A stretch of 5,056 bases of DNA, from positions 2,251 to 7,306 of the forward strand of contig DEBN01000128.1 in NCBI GenBank assembly GCA_002348825.1, given 5' to 3'. The translations under genes and the position numbers were made by a program. Numbering within the stretch: the first letter of the stretch is position 1; every line of letters begins with the position of its first letter. A model generated the notes under the pieces. That model made no database searches, was not told the DNA's origin, and saw only the letters and a program-made list of their open reading frames with translations. Shown here piece by piece: positions 1 to 5,056 of the stretch. This stretch comes from Gammaproteobacteria bacterium UBA2955. GTDB taxonomy: Bacteria; Pseudomonadota; Gammaproteobacteria; Pseudomonadales; Azotimanducaceae.

Positions 1-1360
1 CGCTCGGTGCCGACCAACCATCAATATTGCGCTGACGGCTTCGACCAACAGCAAGTTGCTCTTGCTCCACATCCTTAGTTAACGCCGAGCCAGCCGCCAC
101 AAAGGCCTTGGCTGCTATATTGATGGGCGCTACCAACGTCGAATTCGTGCCGATGAAAGCGCCATCGCCAATATGCGTACGGTGCTTATTTACACCGTCG
201 TAATTGCAGGTCACGGTGCCTGCACCGACATTCACATCTCGACCTATTTCGGCATCGCCCAAATACGCTAGGTGACTTGCCTTGGCATTGTCGCCCAAAC
301 GCGTTTTCTTTGTTTCCACGAAATTGCCTATTTTCACACCCGTGCCAAGCACACTACCCGGGCGCACCCGGGCGAACGGCCCGAGGCTGCAGGATGGTCC
401 AACGTCGGCGCCGTCAACGATAGTATTCGGCAAAACCGTGGTTCCGGCGCCGATGCGTGAATCGCTGATGACACAGCCGGGCCCAATGCTAACGCCATCT
501 TCCAGCTCCACTGCACCCGATAGCAGCACATTGGCATCGATAAAGCAGTCCCTGCCTACGCGTATTTCGCCACGGATGTCGACCCGCGTTGGGTCCGCAA
601 AGCTCGCCCCCGCTAGCATCAGCTCTTCAACTCGTTGCGTTTGCGCGTACCGCTCCAGCTTTGCCAGCTGTATTCGGTCATTAACGCCGGTCACCTCAGC
701 TTCCGACACCGCGTTAATCGGTACAACGTCGATCCCATCCTGCACCGCCATCGCGATAATATCCGTCAAATAATACTCCTGTTGAGCATTATTCGATTGT
801 AGCCGGCTCAACCACTGCGCGAGGTACTGTGTAGGCGCGGCTACAATCCCGGAATTTATTTCGCGGATTTGGCGCTGTTCGGGCGTCGCATCCTTAAATT
901 CGACAATTTCACGCACCGCTCCAGTGTCGTCGCGAACGATGCGTCCCAATTCTGCTGGGTTACTAAATTCGGCAACGATTACACCCAGACTGCCATTGTT
1001 AGCCGCGTGCTCGCACTGCGCGATGGTTTGTTGGGAAATTAACGGCACGTCGCCGTAAAGGATCAGCATTACGCCGTCGTTAGGCAATTGCTCTTTAGCC
1101 AATTTTACCGCGTGTCCCGTACCCAATTGCTCCTGCTGTTCAACCCAGAGTAAACCAGAATCGTCGTCGGCAAAGGACGCTCTAACCTCTGACCCCTGAT
1201 GACCAATCACCACAGCGATATGGCGCGGCTGCAAACGTTTAGCGGTGCCGATCACATGGTGGATCAACGGTCGCCCGGCCAAGGGATGCAGCACCTTGGC
1301 AATGTTCGAATTCATTCGTGTGCCCTTACCCGCGGCGAGCACCACTATGTCTGTTGGCAT
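1..1360 (-). CDS. glmU: Bifunctional GlmU: N-acetylglucosamine-1-phosphate uridyltransferase / glucosamine-1-phosphate acetyltransferase (3' end cut by the window edge)
   Basis: I translated this frame by hand from 1360 to the left edge: it stays open for 453 codons plus one base. GlmU acetylates glucosamine-1-P with acetyl-CoA (C-terminal domain) and then couples the product to UTP (N-terminal domain), giving UDP-GlcNAc for peptidoglycan and lipopolysaccharide in the cytoplasm. The N-terminal Rossmann-like domain (about 1-228) shows LAAGKGTRM (8-16), Lys22, EQLGTGHA, YGDVPL with metal-binding Asp104, Glu154, Asn169 and Asn227. The C-terminal left-handed beta-helix (about 250-453) shows hexapeptide repeats, PFARVRPG with Arg333, Lys351, His363, Tyr366, Asn377, NYDG (386-389) and Lys392. 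From residue 154 on, numbering coincides with the E. coli enzyme (456 aa), so only a few codons and the stop should be missing. The ATG at 1360 sits just before the nucleotide-binding motif and has a weak GGAA seven bases upstream; an in-frame GTG at 1405 is less likely. Odd points: Ala21 replaces the Pro of the PK motif, and the GYGR and AQGEYY motifs are altered. Confidence 0.97.
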   Translation of the reverse strand, partial: MPTDIVVLAAGKGTRMNSNIAKVLHPLAGRPLIHHVIGTAKRLQPRHIAVVIGHQGSEVRASFADDDSGLLWVEQQEQLGTGHAVKLAKEQLPNDGVMLILYGDVPLISQQTIAQCEHAANNGSLGVIVAEFSNPAELGRIVRDDTGAVREIVEFKDATPEQRQIREINSGIVAAPTQYLAQWLSRLQSNNAQQEYYLTDIIAMAVQDGIDVVPINAVSEAEVTGVNDRIQLAKLERYAQTQRVEELMLAGASFADPTRVDIRGEIRVGRDCFIDANVLLSGAVELEDGVSIGPGCVISDSRIGAGTTVLPNTIVDGADVGPSCSLGPFARVRPGSVLGTGVKIGNFVETKKTRLGDNAKASHLAYLGDAEIGRDVNVGAGTVTCNYDGVNKHRTHIGDGAFIGTNSTLVAPINIAAKAFVAAGSALTKDVEQEQLAVGRSRQRNIDGWSAPS

Positions 1361-1367
1361 CAGGAAA

Positions 1368-1371
1368 TTCC
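1368..1371 (-). promoter_or_regulatory. Weak ribosome binding site of glmU
   Basis: GGAA lies seven bases upstream of the ATG at 1360 and is the only purine-rich Shine-Dalgarno-like stretch at the right distance. It is weaker than the sites in front of atpD and atpC. It supports ATG 1360 over the in-frame GTG at 1405, but the assignment rests on position and not on a strong match. Confidence 0.45.
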
Positions 1372-1389
1372 GATGTTTATGTAAGCGAG

Positions 1390-1395
1390 AGTATA
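1390..1395 (-). promoter_or_regulatory. Possible -10 element of a glmU promoter (speculative)
   Basis: On the minus strand TATACT (1395 to 1390) resembles the sigma-70 -10 consensus TATAAT and lies about 30 bases upstream of the glmU start, just after the atpC terminator. The only partial -35 match, TAGACC at 1420-1415, is inside the terminator hairpin at a 19-base spacing, which is long. A promoter here would explain expression of glmU past the terminator, but the sequence support is thin. Read-through from the atp operon is the alternative. Confidence 0.25.
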
Positions 1396-1405
1396 TGCGA
1401 GGCAC

Positions 1406-1433
1406 AAAAAAAGGGGTCTATAAATCCCCTTTT
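1406..1433 (-). terminator. Rho-independent terminator after atpC
   Basis: Reading the minus strand, AAAAGGGG (1433-1426) pairs perfectly with CCCCTTTT (1416-1409) around a nine-base loop. The T run continues to 1406, giving seven consecutive T after the C tract. The hairpin begins 28 bases past the atpC stop and ends 45 bases before the glmU start, so it probably ends most of the ATP synthase transcript. The stem has only four G-C pairs, so partial read-through into glmU is plausible. On the plus strand the 3' tract is only four T followed by ATG, so the minus-strand orientation fits better. Confidence 0.85.
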
Positions 1434-1461
1434 ATGATTGGCTTTGAAACAAGCGAACGCT

Positions 1462-1881
1462 TCAACGACGACGTTTTCTCAGCTCTTCCAATGTGCGCTG
1501 TTGCGCGACAGCTTCTGCCATCATCGCAGCCGCCATGCCGAAATCAGCTCCTGCGGCTTTTTCGGTCATTTCGCGTTGCGCTTGCTGACGGGCTTCTTCT
1601 GCTTGCGCCTCGTCAATGTCTTCCGCCCGCACCGCAGTGTCTGCCAACAACGTGACATAACCGGGCTGGATCTCAATGAAACCACCCGATGCGAAGAACA
1701 CCTCCTCGCTCCCGTCTTCCATGCGCAACGTTACCGCGCCAGGCTGGATACCCGTCAGCAGCGGTGCGTGCCCGGGCATAACGCCGAGCTCACCGATCGT
1801 ACCCCGCGCCGATAACATCGTAATCGTGCCAGAGAACAACGACTGTTCTGCACTGACGATTTCACACTGCATGCTTGCCAT
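1462..1881 (-). CDS. atpC: F1Fo-ATP synthase epsilon subunit
   Basis: The 139-aa product matches the length of E. coli epsilon (139 aa). Epsilon sits on the foot of gamma, links F1 to the c-ring, and in bacteria can inhibit ATP hydrolysis through its mobile C-terminal helices. The N-terminal beta-sandwich covers about residues 1-86 and carries CEIVSAEQSLFSG (6-18), GELGVMPGHAPLL (30-42) and SGGFIEIQPG (65-74). The C-terminal Ala/Glu/Gln-rich helical hairpin covers about 88-135 and ends in a basic RKRRR tail. The ATG at 1881 is preceded by AAGG nine bases upstream; a second ATG at codon 4 is too far from this site. It lies 35 bases after the atpD stop and is the last gene before the terminator, as usual for atp operons. 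In the segment matching the known I/L-D-x-x-R-A ATP-binding motif, residues 89-94 read IDEAQA, so the Arg is Gln. Confidence 0.97.
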   Translation of the reverse strand: MASMQCEIVSAEQSLFSGTITMLSARGTIGELGVMPGHAPLLTGIQPGAVTLRMEDGSEEVFFASGGFIEIQPGYVTLLADTAVRAEDIDEAQAEEARQQAQREMTEKAAGADFGMAAAMMAEAVAQQRTLEELRKRRR

Positions 1882-1890
1882 AGGCTTCTA

Positions 1891-1894
1891 CCTT
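1891..1894 (-). promoter_or_regulatory. Ribosome binding site deciding the atpC start
   Basis: AAGG at 1894-1891, within TAAAGGTAGAAG on the minus strand, lies nine bases before the ATG at 1881 and 18 bases before the in-frame ATG at 1872 (codon 4). The spacing favours the first ATG. The site falls in the 35-base atpD-atpC gap, which also contains two adjacent GTTGGGT copies (1916-1901). Confidence 0.6.
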
Positions 1895-1916
1895 TACTCT
1901 AACCCAACCACCCAAC

Positions 1917-4204
<2,288 letters not shown>

Positions 4205-4267
4205 GTTTTCTTCTCTTTAGCCGCTTAACGCTGTTTTAGTACGTCCGCTCGTTAACCTAGACATCGC

Positions 4268-5056
4268 TTAGTAAGTCTGAGTCGCCTTGAATTTTTCGAT
4301 CGCCTCGCGCAACGTGCCTACAACATCGTCGTTGTATGCGCCGGTTTCATTGATGGTATTGAAGAAGTCTGTGTATTCAGCCTTCATGAACCCCAATAAG
4401 GCCTGCTCGAAATCAAGCACTTTCTCCACTGCGACATCGGTCAAATAACCCTCGTTCGCTGCGAACAGCACCGTGCCCATCTCAGCGACCGACATCGGCG
4501 CAAACTGCTTTTGCTTCATCAGTTCGGTTACCCGGGCGCCGTGCTCGAGTTGACGACGGGTAGCGTCGTCTAGATCCGAGGCAAACTGCGAAAACGCGGC
4601 CAGCTCACGATACTGGGCTAACGCCATTTTGATGCCGCCAGAAATCTTTTTCATAAAAGGCGTTTGCGCCGAGCCGCCCACACGGGATACAGAAATACCC
4701 GGGCTCATCGCCGGACGCAGGCCAGAGTTAAAGTTATCCGTCTCTAGGAAGATCTGGCCGTCGGTGATCGAGATAACGTTGGTCGGAACGAAAGCCGACA
4801 CATCACCGGCCTGAGTTTCGATGATGGGAAGAGCGGTCAACGAGCCCGTTTTGCCCTTAACTGCGCCATTGGTTTGTTGTTCCACATAGTCGGCATTGAC
4901 TCGCGCGGCACGCTCGAGCAAGCGCGAGTGCAAGTAGAAAACATCACCTGGGTAGGCTTCACGGCCCGGCGGACGACGCAGCAACAGCGAAATCTGTCGA
5001 TAGGCCCAGGCCTGTTTGGTGAGATCATCGTAAATAACCAGCGCGTCTTCCCCGGT
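4268..5056 (-). CDS. atpA: F1Fo-ATP synthase alpha subunit, C-terminal half (5' end beyond the window)
   Basis: The frame is open from the right edge (5056 is the first base of a codon) to TAA at 4270-4268, giving 262 residues. These correspond to roughly the last half of the 513-aa E. coli alpha. Alpha alternates with beta in the F1 head and binds nucleotide at non-catalytic sites. The fragment begins inside the nucleotide-binding domain with [14 protein letters not shown], which holds the Walker B strand; the Walker A loop lies outside the window. [20 protein letters not shown] follows, then [20 protein letters not shown] and [10 protein letters not shown]. The Arg of SVSRVGG (codon 4684-4682) corresponds to the arginine finger (Arg376 in E. 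coli) that reaches into the beta catalytic site. The C-terminal helical domain includes [19 protein letters not shown] and ends in KFKATQTY. A start at the internal TTG 4984 would be wrong, since homology continues upstream without a break to the edge. Confidence 0.98.
   Translation of the reverse strand, partial: TGEDALVIYDDLTKQAWAYRQISLLLRRPPGREAYPGDVFYLHSRLLERAARVNADYVEQQTNGAVKGKTGSLTALPIIETQAGDVSAFVPTNVISITDGQIFLETDNFNSGLRPAMSPGISVSRVGGSAQTPFMKKISGGIKMALAQYRELAAFSQFASDLDDATRRQLEHGARVTELMKQKQFAPMSVAEMGTVLFAANEGYLTDVAVEKVLDFEQALLGFMKAEYTDFFNTINETGAYNDDVVGTLREAIEKFKATQTY

Noticed and set aside
282..773. 163-codon open frame on the plus strand opposite glmU, rich in Ser/Thr/Pro/Ala
   Set aside because: It lies entirely antisense to an intact GlmU domain with conserved motifs, has low-complexity composition and shows no recognisable domain or convincing ribosome binding site; it is a shadow of the real gene.
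1363..1371. GGAATTTCC palindrome just upstream of the glmU start
   Set aside because: Nine bases with no second copy nearby; it is better explained as the weak ribosome binding site and spacer.
1451..1462. Small inverted repeat AAGC-GAAC-GCTT at the atpC stop codon
   Set aside because: The four-pair stem is too short to act as a terminator or a processing site, and the stronger hairpin lies just downstream.
1245..1655. 136-codon plus-strand frame spanning the glmU start, the gap and atpC
   Set aside because: It runs through the terminator hairpin and two real genes on the other strand, and its translation looks like no known protein.
1901..1916. Two adjacent GTTGGGT copies in the atpD-atpC gap
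   Set aside because: Only two seven-base copies; this is within chance and has no clear partner for a structure or a binding site.

Overview
The window is the 3' half of a bacterial F1Fo-ATP synthase operon followed by glmU. All genes lie on the minus strand, so transcription runs from high to low coordinates. The protein sequences are of gammaproteobacterial type: the beta and alpha subunits match the remembered E. coli and Pseudomonas proteins over long stretches, and the order atpA-atpG-atpD-atpC-glmU is the usual gammaproteobacterial one. Moderate GC content and the absence of foreign-looking sequence point to a core chromosomal locus. I cannot name a genus from the sequence alone.

Layout in transcription order: the C-terminal half of atpA (alpha, cut by the right edge), a 63-base gap, complete atpG (gamma, 286 aa), a 50-base gap, complete atpD (beta, 458 aa), a 35-base gap, complete atpC (epsilon, 139 aa). 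A 101-base gap follows that holds a clear Rho-independent terminator. Then comes glmU, nearly complete: 453 codons plus one base before the left edge, with probably only a few codons and the stop missing. No gene-free stretch exceeds about 100 bases.

Alpha, beta, gamma and epsilon make up four of the five F1 subunits (alpha3 beta3 gamma delta epsilon). The delta gene and the membrane Fo genes are expected beyond the right edge. GlmU is a separate, bifunctional cytoplasmic enzyme that makes UDP-GlcNAc for peptidoglycan and lipopolysaccharide. The terminator suggests it is at least partly uncoupled from the atp transcript.

I found no undescribed system, mobile element, CRISPR array or RNA gene. 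The observations most worth a second look are substitutions in GlmU at motif positions around its uridyltransferase active site (Pro to Ala next to the catalytic Lys, and changes in the GYGR and AQGEYY motifs), while the named catalytic and metal-binding residues of both domains are kept. The atpC/glmU terminator and a change in the epsilon ATP-binding motif are of minor interest.
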